This document shows positions 6,443-14,209 of a stretch of DNA of 14,422 nucleotides, one piece after another. The translations under genes and the position numbers were made by a program. The stretch lies in the NCBI GenBank assembly GCA_023300205.1, contig JALZVD010000174.1:1-14422 (forward strand), read 5' to 3'. The notes under the pieces were generated by a model. It saw only the letters and a list, made by a program, of their open reading frames with translations. It was not told the DNA's origin and searched no databases. How positions within the stretch are numbered: the stretch's first letter is position 1; every line of letters starts with the position of its first letter. The stretch comes from Akkermansiaceae bacterium. GTDB taxonomy: Bacteria > Verrucomicrobiota > Verrucomicrobiia > Verrucomicrobiales > Akkermansiaceae.

Positions 6443-7966
6443 TTAATTACCAGAATCTATGCTTTCTTCAACATTATTCTTCAAAAATCCTAAAATCATT
6501 CTTCTCAATGAAGGAATAGAAGTGAAGAAGAACCCAATAGGAAATGGCGTTAACAGAATAGCTGTCGCAAAGTTAGCATCCATATAATTGCTTAATACCA
6601 CAATCAAGAAAAACACCCCAAAGCCAAATTCAATCAACGGAGTCACTGACTTCATTGCCTTATACTTACTAGACTTCCAGCCCGCAGCCTGCTGAGATCC
6701 AGACATCTTATCTTTACTGATTCCATACTTAGGAGTCCGCACAAATCCACTCTGATGATTGAAAATAGCCTCAAGCACTGCCTTAGCATTATTCACGCTC
6801 ATCCCTATCCCAAGCGCAATAAGAAGCGGCAAATAAATAATCTCCTTATACCAAGTCTTCGGATTCAGAGCCTTCTGCGCAGTCAGATAAAACAACGCTA
6901 CAGAAACAGACCCAAAGAAGAAAATCGGTATATTCACAAAATACTCAAGCATCGGATTCTCAGCAATAATCGGAATACTAGTCAACTGCTTAGGATAAAT
7001 CAAGAAACACAGAACAATCAAAGCCAAATACGCAAAGTTCGAAGTCAAATGAGCAGTAGCCTCCATCTTAGCCTTCAGCGGAGCATCACTCTTCCAGATA
7101 TTCTTAAGACACTTCTTACAACACTGAATCGACCCCTTAGTCCAGCGGTGTTGCTGACTCTTGAAGCCATCCATATCCACAGGAAGCTCCGCAGGGCTCT
7201 CCACATCCTTCAAGAAAACAAAATTCCATCCCTTTAACTGCGCTCTATAACTCAGATCCATGTCCTCTGTTAGAGTATCATGCTCCCAGCCACCTGCATC
7301 CGCAATGCATGACTTACGCCACATCCCACCAGTTCCATTAAAAGTGAAAAACCTACCAGACCTATTCCTAGCAGTCTGCTCCAGCTCCAAATGCCCATCC
7401 AAGAACATCGCCTGAATCCGTGTAAGTACATTGAAATTACGATTAAGATGCCCCCATCGGGTCTGAATCATACCCACCTTCTCATCAGTGAAATAATGAA
7501 TCGTCTTCTTCAAGACATCCGCATTCGGAGTGAAATCAGCATCCAGAATAAACAAATACTCACCCTTAGCTGTTCTAATCCCATTCTCTAAAGCTCCAGC
7601 CTTAAAACCTGTGCGGTCTGTGCGGTGCACATACTCTATATCATAGCCTCTTCCCTCTAAGTCAGCCACCTGCGCCCGGCAGATCTCCTGAGTCTCATCC
7701 GTAGAATCATCCAGAACCTGGATATGCAGCTTATCTTGTGGGTAATCAATCTCAGCCACATTCTGCAACAAACGCTCCACCACATGAAGCTCGTTAAACA
7801 CTGGAAGCTGCATCGTAATCATTGGCAACTCATCAAAATACCCCTTCGCCACTGGCTTATCATCCTTATGCTTAAGATACAGATAAATAATCGTCAATCT
7901 GTGAAATCCATATCCCGCAAGACAGATCAACACTAAGAAATATGAGATAAATAAGAACCATTCCAT
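6443..7966 (-). CDS. Family 2 processive glycosyltransferase (cellulose/mannan synthase-like)
   Basis: 507 residues. One N-terminal membrane segment (about 3-31) precedes a cytoplasmic GT-A domain. This has LPVFNE (54-59), VLDDSTDET (84-92, D86/D87 for UDP binding), LDADF (141-145, the metal-binding DxD), TEDMDLSYR (233-241, the catalytic-base TED) and QQHRW (271-275, the Q(Q/R)xRW motif that holds the acceptor chain). Four or so C-terminal membrane helices follow (about 307-325, 341-363, 375-392, 445-485), together with FVRTPKYG (408-415), which is typical of the CslA/beta-mannan-synthase-like branch. The D,D,D,QxxRW set marks an inverting synthase that extends and exports a beta-linked polysaccharide from a nucleotide sugar. 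The sugar cannot be told from sequence. No BcsB, BcsC or PilZ partner is visible. It is the first gene of the cluster with the L,D-transpeptidase, rodA and prmA genes (21-base gap to the next), so a product tied to the wall or capsule is inferred. Confidence 0.92.
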   Translation of the reverse strand: MEWFLFISYFLVLICLAGYGFHRLTIIYLYLKHKDDKPVAKGYFDELPMITMQLPVFNELHVVERLLQNVAEIDYPQDKLHIQVLDDSTDETQEICRAQVADLEGRGYDIEYVHRTDRTGFKAGALENGIRTAKGEYLFILDADFTPNADVLKKTIHYFTDEKVGMIQTRWGHLNRNFNVLTRIQAMFLDGHLELEQTARNRSGRFFTFNGTGGMWRKSCIADAGGWEHDTLTEDMDLSYRAQLKGWNFVFLKDVESPAELPVDMDGFKSQQHRWTKGSIQCCKKCLKNIWKSDAPLKAKMEATAHLTSNFAYLALIVLCFLIYPKQLTSIPIIAENPMLEYFVNIPIFFFGSVSVALFYLTAQKALNPKTWYKEIIYLPLLIALGIGMSVNNAKAVLEAIFNHQSGFVRTPKYGISKDKMSGSQQAAGWKSSKYKAMKSVTPLIEFGFGVFFLIVVLSNYMDANFATAILLTPFPIGFFFTSIPSLRRMILGFLKNNVEESIDSGN

Positions 7967-8028
7967 GAGTTTTTTGGGGTTGTTTGATACCGTTTTAACG
8001 CCAAAGCACTTACCGTAAACGATGGCCT

Positions 8029-8057
8029 CCTATGCCCCATAACCTTCTTCATGTCAA
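8029..8057 (-). promoter_or_regulatory. Candidate promoter for the glycosyltransferase-led operon
   Basis: On the minus strand a perfect TTGACA (8057-8052) is followed after 17 bases by CATAGG (8034-8029), which matches the -10 consensus at only three of six bases. It sits in the 165-base gap between the phosphatase-like gene and the glycosyltransferase and would give a leader of about 55 bases. The -35 is convincing but the -10 is not. Confidence 0.3.
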
Positions 8058-8131
8058 CCATTGAACATGCAATAACTAATAAATACCCATTAATAGTTAA
8101 CCCACACTAACAAAGACATCCCCGCCACAAA

Positions 8132-9496
8132 TCACCTCATCACCCGTTGCATAATTATATCCGCAACCTCCTCAGCATGAGATAAATCAGATAATACACC
8201 CTTACACTCAGTCACCAAAACAGGCCGCTCATCCACCGGCACATCATCTCTCCCATGAGACCCCCTCACCAAGCTAGCGTCCAGAGGAATAACCTCCAGT
8301 AATGCTCTAAACCCTAACTTCTTCTTCAACAAAAACTTCGCAATCTTCAACTTCGGAAACCTCAACTCTGGATCCAGAAACAACTCCACAGGATCATAAC
8401 CCACCTTCCGGTGAATATCCACACAACGCGCAAAATCCGGCGCCACCGCATCATCCAGCCAATAGTAATAAGTAAACCAAGCATTCGCCTTAGAAACCAC
8501 CACCAGATCACCAGCCCTCTCACCAGCATTACCACCCGGAGCCACTCTCACCTCATCCACGCCAGCCGTCCTCTCTAATAAATCGCTCACCTCACCCAAT
8601 AAACTAGCATCATTTACATACACATGCGCCACCTGGTGATCCGCCACCGCAAACACCCTACTAGCACCACAATCTAACATCTCTAACCCCAACTCATCCT
8701 TAATCGTGATCCACCCCTTCTCCCTAAAGATCCTATTCAAATGCACCGGCTCATCCACCGCCGAAATCCCATACTCAGATAACAACATCACCTCCACTCC
8801 ACACTCAGCATAGAAATCAATCAACTCACCCACCACTCGGTCTATCTCACCAAGCTCCACACTCACCCGTTCATCCCCTATATCCGGCCCATACTGCTGC
8901 AGACAATAATCCAAATGCGGTAAATACACCAAACTCAACGTCGGTTGCTTCTCACGCTCCACCCACCTCGCAGAACCCGCGATCCACTCACTTGCTCCTA
9001 TCCCCGCATTCGGCCCCCAAAAATTCGTAAACGGAAAATCACCCAGCTCACTCTTAATCTCCTCCTTCAACCCCATCGGGTGAGAATACACATCAAACAC
9101 CTTCCTCCCACTCGCCGGATAAGCCGGACGCGGAGTCACCGTCCAGTCCGCACTACTATACATATTATACCACCAGAACAACTTCGCACACGTAAACTCC
9201 GGATTCAACTTCCCTAAACTCTCCCATATCTTCTCACCCCTCACAAGATGATTACTCTGTTTCCAGAACTTCACCTCCGCATCCTCCCTATCATACCACC
9301 CATTCCCCACAATCCCATGCTCCTCCTCAGGTAAGCCAGTCAGATAACTCGACTGCGCCGTACAAGTCACTGCAGGAAATGCAGGCTTAAATGATCTAAT
9401 CTCCCCCGCATCCACAAACGCCTTTATCCGCGGAGTATACTCGCCAATAAGCCCACCAGTAAGCCCCACCACATTCAGAACTGCTACACGATTCAT
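8132..9496 (-). CDS. Alkaline-phosphatase-superfamily (type I phosphodiesterase/nucleotide pyrophosphatase-like) protein, EboF-like
   Basis: 454 residues from the chosen ATG at 9494-9496. ATGs at 9497-9499, 9509-9511 and 9551-9553 are in frame. I prefer the internal start because VAVLNVVGLT is where family members begin, GGGGG lies four bases upstream, and the longer N-terminus adds no plausible signal peptide. Visible motifs are AVTCTAQSSYLTG (42-54) with the presumed catalytic Thr44, HGIVGNGWY (60-68), YLPHLDY (191-197), LLSEYG (238-243), ADHQVAHVY (285-293) and RGSHGRDDVP (411-420). Compared with classical NPP enzymes, several metal ligands differ: NVVG replaces the first DG, and SEYG replaces SDHG. 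From memory this matches the subgroup that includes EboF of the ebo prenyl-transport cluster, although no other ebo gene is in the window. The substrate is unknown, and bound metal and hydrolase activity are not assured. It ends 165 bases before the glycosyltransferase start and may be a separate unit. Confidence 0.82.
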   Translation of the reverse strand: MNRVAVLNVVGLTGGLIGEYTPRIKAFVDAGEIRSFKPAFPAVTCTAQSSYLTGLPEEEHGIVGNGWYDREDAEVKFWKQSNHLVRGEKIWESLGKLNPEFTCAKLFWWYNMYSSADWTVTPRPAYPASGRKVFDVYSHPMGLKEEIKSELGDFPFTNFWGPNAGIGASEWIAGSARWVEREKQPTLSLVYLPHLDYCLQQYGPDIGDERVSVELGEIDRVVGELIDFYAECGVEVMLLSEYGISAVDEPVHLNRIFREKGWITIKDELGLEMLDCGASRVFAVADHQVAHVYVNDASLLGEVSDLLERTAGVDEVRVAPGGNAGERAGDLVVVSKANAWFTYYYWLDDAVAPDFARCVDIHRKVGYDPVELFLDPELRFPKLKIAKFLLKKKLGFRALLEVIPLDASLVRGSHGRDDVPVDERPVLVTECKGVLSDLSHAEEVADIIMQRVMR

Positions 9497-9873
9497 CATA
9501 CCCCCATTCATAAATCCCCACCCAGAAAACACAACGTTAAACCAACACACCACAACATATCAAAGGTCAGAAATCACAACACCACCCCCAACTATCTCCC
9601 CACTATTCCAGATAAACCCTATTTACCATCCACCTCACCATCACCCACAGCTCTTCCTGTCAGCTCCCCTATTCCCCACTCATACCAAACTACTCCCTAT
9701 AACAATAAAAAATAACACAAACAACAGTAACCATAACAAGTCCACCACCTAGTAACTCCCTGACAACACGATCAGACAACAAGATTACACCGAATAAACC
9801 AAGACTGATCACACGCCTCTAACATTCACCTCACACCATTATACCTCAAGCATCAAGAACCCTAAAAAAGCAG

Positions 9874-9891
9874 TTAAATAAATCTATTTAA
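9874..9891. repeat. A/T inverted repeat inside the candidate promoter
   Basis: TTAAATA (9874-9880) and TATTTAA (9885-9891) are perfect 7-base inverted copies separated by AATC. They cover the proposed -35 and half the spacer, so a dimeric regulator bound here would block polymerase. In an A/T-rich stretch such a match can also occur by chance. Confidence 0.4.
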
Positions 9892-9902
9892 AGTTGTATT
9901 AT
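9874..9902 (+). promoter_or_regulatory. Candidate promoter for the DUF1592/DUF1552 operon
   Basis: TATTAT at 9897-9902 matches the -10 consensus at five of six bases. TTAAAT at 9874-9879 is a weak -35 (three of six) at 17-base spacing. The start would be near 9909, about 31 bases before the ATG at 9940. The weak -35 suggests dependence on an activator or modest expression. Evidence is sequence pattern only. Confidence 0.4.
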
Positions 9903-9939
9903 CTATCACACACCATTAAGTAGAACACCTACAACATTC

Positions 9940-12429
9940 ATGAAAGTCAATTGCCCAAGCTGTAACCAAAAATACAACATCAATCAATCTATGTTTGGTG
10001 AAACGATTCCGTGTAACGCATGTGATTTCCCAATGGTTTTCCATGCACCAGCTAGTGAAGAACCTCAACCGAATCATAGCACAAAAATAACCTGCCCTGA
10101 CTGTAATCAAAAATACTCGATCAATGAATCCCAGTTTGGCTCTGAAATCAAATGCCAAGTATGCTCCACTCTAATCCTGATTGATCGCCCTAAACATGTC
10201 CCTAAGGACAAAGCCCCGTCGAACAGCCCAACAACTCCCCCCATCTTAGCTACTGACCCTAAGATCAAAGGAACATCCATACCCCTTGCTTCATCAAAGC
10301 GCAGCAACCCACTAATCACAGTATTCGCAATACTAGCTCTTATCGGTCTCGCAGTCTTTCATTTTATCCAATCACAACAACCCACAAATATTAGTAACAA
10401 CAACCCTACTAAAAAAATAAACCCACTACCACTACCTCTCCCAGCAGAAAACACAAAAACCATTACAGTAAAACCCTCCGTAGCCGCACTCGAAAACGCC
10501 TTTGCATCAGAAGACAACCCACCTGACACAACAGAACCAGATAAAAGCCCTCATCAAGACGCCCTCTCCACAGCCGCTATACCAGACTCTGACCAACCAC
10601 TTGAAAAGGTAACCAACAACAAAGGAGAACTAATGATCTCTCATTTTGACACAGTCGTTAGACCCTTTACTGAGAAGCATTGTATAAAATGCCACGGACC
10701 AGATAAAGAAAAAGGAAACTTCAGAATAGATAAGCTCATGAACTCTGGCCTAGTCAGATCAGAAGCAGATGCCGAACACTGGCAGGAAGCTCTAGACCTC
10801 ATCAACACAGGAGAAATGCCTCCCATAGAAGAAGACCAACCCACTAAAGACGAAATGACAGCCATCCTTGGCGCCCTCTACCAAACCACCGGAAACGCAC
10901 GGGATGTCATCGCCTCTAAAAACTCCGGTTTCATGAGACGCCTCAACAGCCGTGAATACATCAACAGCATCAATGACCTACTAGGAATCTCTCTGCCAGA
11001 AAAATTAATCCCTGAAGACTCCAGAATATTCGGCTTTGATACATTCACTAAAGATCTAAGCACCTCCCCTGCTGAGCTTCAAGGCTACATTGATGCCAAC
11101 AGCTTCGCCATCAACAAACTCACCGCTGATTACGCCGCTGGTCAAAAAATACCTCAAGAAGCAACACTCATTTTCAAGAACATCCCCAAAGAGCCAAAAA
11201 ACTCACACGCTTACCATGTTTTTAAACGTTTCATCGACCATCTATACAAGCACCAACCTGCCCCCGATAGTATGATTAAAGACATGACCACCTTATTCAA
11301 TTACAACAGAAAGAAAGGTGCTTCATTCTGGGAAGCCGCCTCTGTCTCCATCACCTGCGCACTATCATCCCCACACTTTGTTTACATCCTAGAAAAAGAA
11401 ACTCAGCTCACTCAATTAGAAATAGCAAACCGCCTCTCATTACTACTATGGAGCTCCATTCCAGACCAGGCCCTCATTGACCTAGCAAACCAAGGCACAC
11501 TCACCCAACCAGACATCTATGCTCAGCAATTTGAGCGAATGATCAAAGATCAAAAAGCTCAGCGCTTTTTCAGCGCCTTCACTGAACAATGGCTAGAACT
11601 TGATCGACTCGCCAGCATAAATATAGACGAAAACGTCTTCCCTATACTAAAAAAACAAGAAGACTCACTTAAACGTGACATGACAAAAGAAACTCAAGCC
11701 TTCATGCGCCAAGTCATTCTCGATAACATGCCGGCCAAAAACTTAGTCACCGCCAACTTTACAATGCTAAACAAAGAATTAGCTCAGCACTACAACCTAA
11801 ATAATGCGAACGTAACACAACACCGCTTCACCAAAGTCAAATTAAAAGGAGATGATAAAGTAAGAGGAGGAATCCTAGGCCAAGGAGCCATTCAGATGCT
11901 AACCTCCAACGGATCCAGAACATCTCCTGTAGAAAGAGGCGTATTCATCCTCCGCAAGCTTCTAGACAGCCCACCACCACCAGCTCCTGCCAATGTCCCA
12001 GAAGCCGAAGACGTCCCAGGTGAAAACCAAACAACCAGAGAGCTTCTCCAACACCACATGACCACTGCACAATGCGCAGCATGCCATGCTAAAATTGACC
12101 CATTAGGATTCGGAATGGAATCCTTCGGACCACTAGGTCGATGGAGAACCCATGAAGGCAAACAACTCATTGACACCAGTGGACAGATGACAAACGGATC
12201 AAAATTCGAGGGCTACCAAGGACTCATCACCAACCTAGCTGCCAGCGATGAACGCATCGCTAAAAGCTTCGTAAAAGCAATCATGTCATACGCCATAGGA
12301 CGAGAAATCCGCTACACAGATCGAGGTCACATTGATCAAATCATTAAATCCAGTAAAGCCAATGACTTCAAACTCAAAGACCTCATCCTCATGGTCATCA
12401 AATCAAAAACATTCCAAACCAAAAGCTAA
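9940..12429 (+). CDS. DUF1587/DUF1592/DUF1588/DUF1585 cytochrome-like protein with twin N-terminal zinc ribbons
   Basis: 829 residues. Two tandem zinc ribbons come first: C5/C8/C25/C28 and C52/C55/C72/C75, each as CPxCNQKYxIN followed by a CxxC. A Pro-rich linker and one membrane helix (about 125-143) follow, then a low-complexity Pro/Asn/Asp linker. A planctomycete-type cytochrome region begins VVRPFTEKHCIKCHGPD, with haem motif C248-C251-H252. Next are DUF1587 (MRRLNSREYINSINDLLG, from 332), a short DUF1595-like part (about 415-475), DUF1592 (about 489-617) and DUF1588 with RGGILGQGA (642-650). A second CxxCH lies at C712-C715-H716 in CAACHAKIDPLGFGMESFGP, and DUF1585 runs to the end (about 768-829). 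Topology suggests zinc ribbons in the cytoplasm and haem domains outside. The beta-rich insert often seen between DUF1587 and DUF1595 is missing. These proteins pair with DUF1552 proteins, here 12 bases downstream. The role is unproven but is probably redox-linked polymer degradation at the cell surface. The start lacks a Shine-Dalgarno sequence. Confidence 0.93.
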   Translation: MKVNCPSCNQKYNINQSMFGETIPCNACDFPMVFHAPASEEPQPNHSTKITCPDCNQKYSINESQFGSEIKCQVCSTLILIDRPKHVPKDKAPSNSPTTPPILATDPKIKGTSIPLASSKRSNPLITVFAILALIGLAVFHFIQSQQPTNISNNNPTKKINPLPLPLPAENTKTITVKPSVAALENAFASEDNPPDTTEPDKSPHQDALSTAAIPDSDQPLEKVTNNKGELMISHFDTVVRPFTEKHCIKCHGPDKEKGNFRIDKLMNSGLVRSEADAEHWQEALDLINTGEMPPIEEDQPTKDEMTAILGALYQTTGNARDVIASKNSGFMRRLNSREYINSINDLLGISLPEKLIPEDSRIFGFDTFTKDLSTSPAELQGYIDANSFAINKLTADYAAGQKIPQEATLIFKNIPKEPKNSHAYHVFKRFIDHLYKHQPAPDSMIKDMTTLFNYNRKKGASFWEAASVSITCALSSPHFVYILEKETQLTQLEIANRLSLLLWSSIPDQALIDLANQGTLTQPDIYAQQFERMIKDQKAQRFFSAFTEQWLELDRLASINIDENVFPILKKQEDSLKRDMTKETQAFMRQVILDNMPAKNLVTANFTMLNKELAQHYNLNNANVTQHRFTKVKLKGDDKVRGGILGQGAIQMLTSNGSRTSPVERGVFILRKLLDSPPPPAPANVPEAEDVPGENQTTRELLQHHMTTAQCAACHAKIDPLGFGMESFGPLGRWRTHEGKQLIDTSGQMTNGSKFEGYQGLITNLAASDERIAKSFVKAIMSYAIGREIRYTDRGHIDQIIKSSKANDFKLKDLILMVIKSKTFQTKS

Positions 12430-12441
12430 CCCCATAAAATC

Positions 12442-13749
12442 ATGAATAATTTCACACGTAGATCCTTCCTAGCCAAATCCATGGGATCAGCAGCCGCGCT
12501 CATACTACCACAGTTCAACAGCGTCGCCAGAGCCATGACCAGCTCAAACGGCATACCCACACGTCTAGTATACATGGCCATGGGATTTGGCGTATCCACC
12601 AAGGACTGGTTCCCTACAGAGAGAAAAACCACCTCTAACTGGGATCTACCAGAACTTCTAGAGCCCATGAAAGCACATAAGAAGGATATATCCATCGTGC
12701 AGAACCTATCCCTACTTGGCGCCCCTAACAAGAAAGCCCCAGCACACTATGCCTCACTACACTACCTCAATGACGCCACCGCCATTGATCCAAGTTACAA
12801 TCATAAATCATCAACAGCCACCTGTGATCAAGTCGCAGCAGAATTCATTGGCCAAAATACAAAATTCCCATCCTTAAGCATCGCTGCCATTGATGACAAC
12901 AAACTCAAAGGAGGTAATGGCCCAGGCATGAGATCCATCTCATGGAACAAAGAAGGTCGCCATATCACCGGCATTCAAGGCGCACTCAAACTATACATCG
13001 CCCTCTACGGTAACCAACACGTCAATAAAGAACAACTCGCCAACCAGTTTTCACAAAAAAGAAGCATCATGGACTTCCTCGTCAGAGACATCAAATCCCT
13101 CAACTCCAAACTATCAAAAGAAGACCAGCAAATCCTAGATCAATACACCTCCAGCCTCAGAGAAGTAGAACTCAACCTAGCCAGAAGCTTTGACCTATCT
13201 AGCCAGAAAGGAACATTAAAACACATCGAAAAACCCCCTGAAGAACTAGACGGTGTAGACGAGATCAAACTAACCTATGACCTAATGGCATTAGCCATGG
13301 AAGCTGACTACTCACGCGTCCTTACCTACATGTTACCCGTTGACTCCATACTAAAAAGCATCAATGCAACAGTAGGATCACATGATATGAGCCACTACAG
13401 AGGTCAAGCCAGTGTCGCCGCCCACCGTGCAAGAGATCAAAAAAACATCGAAATGCTCGCCTACTTCTTTGATAAATTAAAAGCCATCAAACAACCAGAC
13501 GGCAACAGCCTATTCCACCACTCAATGATCAGCTTCGGTAGCGGACTACGCCACAGACACACCAGAGGAAACCTGCCCATCCTACTCGCTGGTTATGGTG
13601 GAGGAGGAATCAAACAAGGCCTCAACGTCGTTAACCCTATAGACACCCCCATCAATAACCTCTGGTTCAGCCAACTACGCCACATTAACCCAAAACTAGA
13701 CAACTGGCATAACAGCAGCAATAACATCTCTGAAATATTCAAAGCATAA
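12442..13749 (+). CDS. DUF1552 family protein exported by the Tat pathway
   Basis: 435 residues. The N-terminus TRRSFLAKSMGSAAAL carries a twin-arginine motif (Arg6-Arg7) followed by a mild hydrophobic core and a possible cleavage near SVARA-M (after 31), so export in folded form is likely. The mature part follows the DUF1552 pattern: RLVYMAMGFGV (about 41-51), a WDLPELLEPMKAHK-type segment, SIVQNLS, HYASLHYLN with histidines, VDSILKSI, SHDMSHYRG near residues 313-321, and a late SFGSGLRHRHTRGNLPILLAG. The fold is thought to be related to the sulfatase/alkaline-phosphatase-like DUF1501 group, but its activity is not established. It begins 12 bases after the DUF1592 gene, so the two are almost certainly co-transcribed and probably function together, as such pairs recur in Planctomycetota and Verrucomicrobiota. 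The ATG is preceded by AAATC, with no ribosome-binding motif. Confidence 0.93.
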   Translation: MNNFTRRSFLAKSMGSAAALILPQFNSVARAMTSSNGIPTRLVYMAMGFGVSTKDWFPTERKTTSNWDLPELLEPMKAHKKDISIVQNLSLLGAPNKKAPAHYASLHYLNDATAIDPSYNHKSSTATCDQVAAEFIGQNTKFPSLSIAAIDDNKLKGGNGPGMRSISWNKEGRHITGIQGALKLYIALYGNQHVNKEQLANQFSQKRSIMDFLVRDIKSLNSKLSKEDQQILDQYTSSLREVELNLARSFDLSSQKGTLKHIEKPPEELDGVDEIKLTYDLMALAMEADYSRVLTYMLPVDSILKSINATVGSHDMSHYRGQASVAAHRARDQKNIEMLAYFFDKLKAIKQPDGNSLFHHSMISFGSGLRHRHTRGNLPILLAGYGGGGIKQGLNVVNPIDTPINNLWFSQLRHINPKLDNWHNSSNNISEIFKA

Positions 13750-13766
13750 AAACAAGAACCAGATCA

Positions 13767-13775
13767 CCCCCCCCC
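13767..13775 (+). repeat. C9 homopolymer downstream of the DUF1552 gene
   Basis: Nine consecutive C start 17 bases after the DUF1552 stop codon, followed shortly by eight A (13787-13794). The flanking ATCA/TGAT forms only a 4-bp stem, so it does not look like a terminator. The remaining bases up to 13948 show no gene. Confidence 0.8.
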
Positions 13776-13948
13776 TGATTGAACTCAAAAAAAAGCAACA
13801 TCGAAAACCTCACTCAGATCCAGACTAACACAATAACAAATAAGCTAAAAGTAACCCTAGTAAACAATACAACTTTCAGACAACATTAGATATTCTAGAA
13901 AAACTCACTACTGTTGCACCTCCAGCTTGATACTAAGTGCGTTTATTG

Positions 13949-14209
13949 TTATTCGTATGCACTTTGACGATGTCTAATTCTGATCACTACTACAACCAGT
14001 TTATTATCTTCTATATCGTAAATAATACGGTAATCTCCAACTCTAATACGATAAGTATGCTCTGATCCAGAAAGCTTTTTACAGCCTACAGGTCTCGGTT
14101 CGCTTGAGAGTGACTCAGCTACTTAGTATATGCGAGGGACGTATCTAGAATCAATTTTTCTGAGTTCTTTTAACGCCTTTTGGGAAAATTCAACTTGGTA
14201 ATAGTCCAT
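13949..14209 (-). pseudogene. RelE/ParE-family toxin gene broken by an in-frame TAA
   Basis: Read on the minus strand from the ATG at 14209-14207, the frame gives MDYYQVEFSQKALKELRKID, then SRYVPRIY, then a TAA at 14125-14123 (codon 29). The same frame continues with VAESLSSEPRPVGCKKLSG, then SEHTYRIRVGDYRIIYDIED, NKLVVVVIRIRHRQSAYE and a normal TAA at 13951-13949. Without the internal stop this would be an 86-residue protein, the usual RelE length, with the family landmarks RPxGCKKLxGSE, YRIRVGDYRIIY and IRHRxxxY. RelE toxins are ribosome-dependent mRNA endonucleases. No in-frame ATG, GTG or TTG lies just after the stop to restart translation. Its ATG overlaps the antitoxin's last 20 bases, the normal arrangement of such pairs. 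One base change (for example GAA, CAA or AAA to TAA) explains the defect. I assume the toxin is inactive. Confidence 0.88.

Larger units (their letters stand above)
9554..9939 (+). other. Intergenic region between divergent genes, extremely G-poor on the plus strand
   Basis: I see no gene, RNA or terminator in these 386 bases. The plus strand is very rich in C and A. By hand count, 9541-9900 holds about 123 C and 24 G, and 9541-9720 holds about 72 C and 7 G. The last 70 bases turn A/T-rich and hold the candidate promoter and inverted repeat described separately. The region separates the minus-strand phosphatase-like gene from the plus-strand DUF1592 gene, so promoters for both should lie here. 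No convincing minus-strand promoter was found. Confidence 0.6.

Noticed and set aside
8026..8031. AGGAGG on the minus strand upstream of the glycosyltransferase
   Set aside because: It is about 60 bases before the start codon and no start codon follows it at usable spacing, so it is not a ribosome-binding site.
8087..8120. A/T-rich TAACTA/TAGTTA inverted repeat after the phosphatase-like gene as a terminator
   Set aside because: Six weak A/T pairs with a long loop and no T tract. Too weak to call.
4755..9217. Plus-strand open frames opposite rodA, the glycosyltransferase and the phosphatase-like gene
   Set aside because: Their products are rich in His, Arg, Thr and Pro without motifs, as expected for the reverse of strongly biased genes. 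The minus-strand genes carry clear family motifs.
13763..13794. C9 and A8 runs after the DUF1552 gene as a terminator
   Set aside because: Only a 4-bp ATCA/TGAT stem surrounds the C run and there is no T tract on the plus strand.
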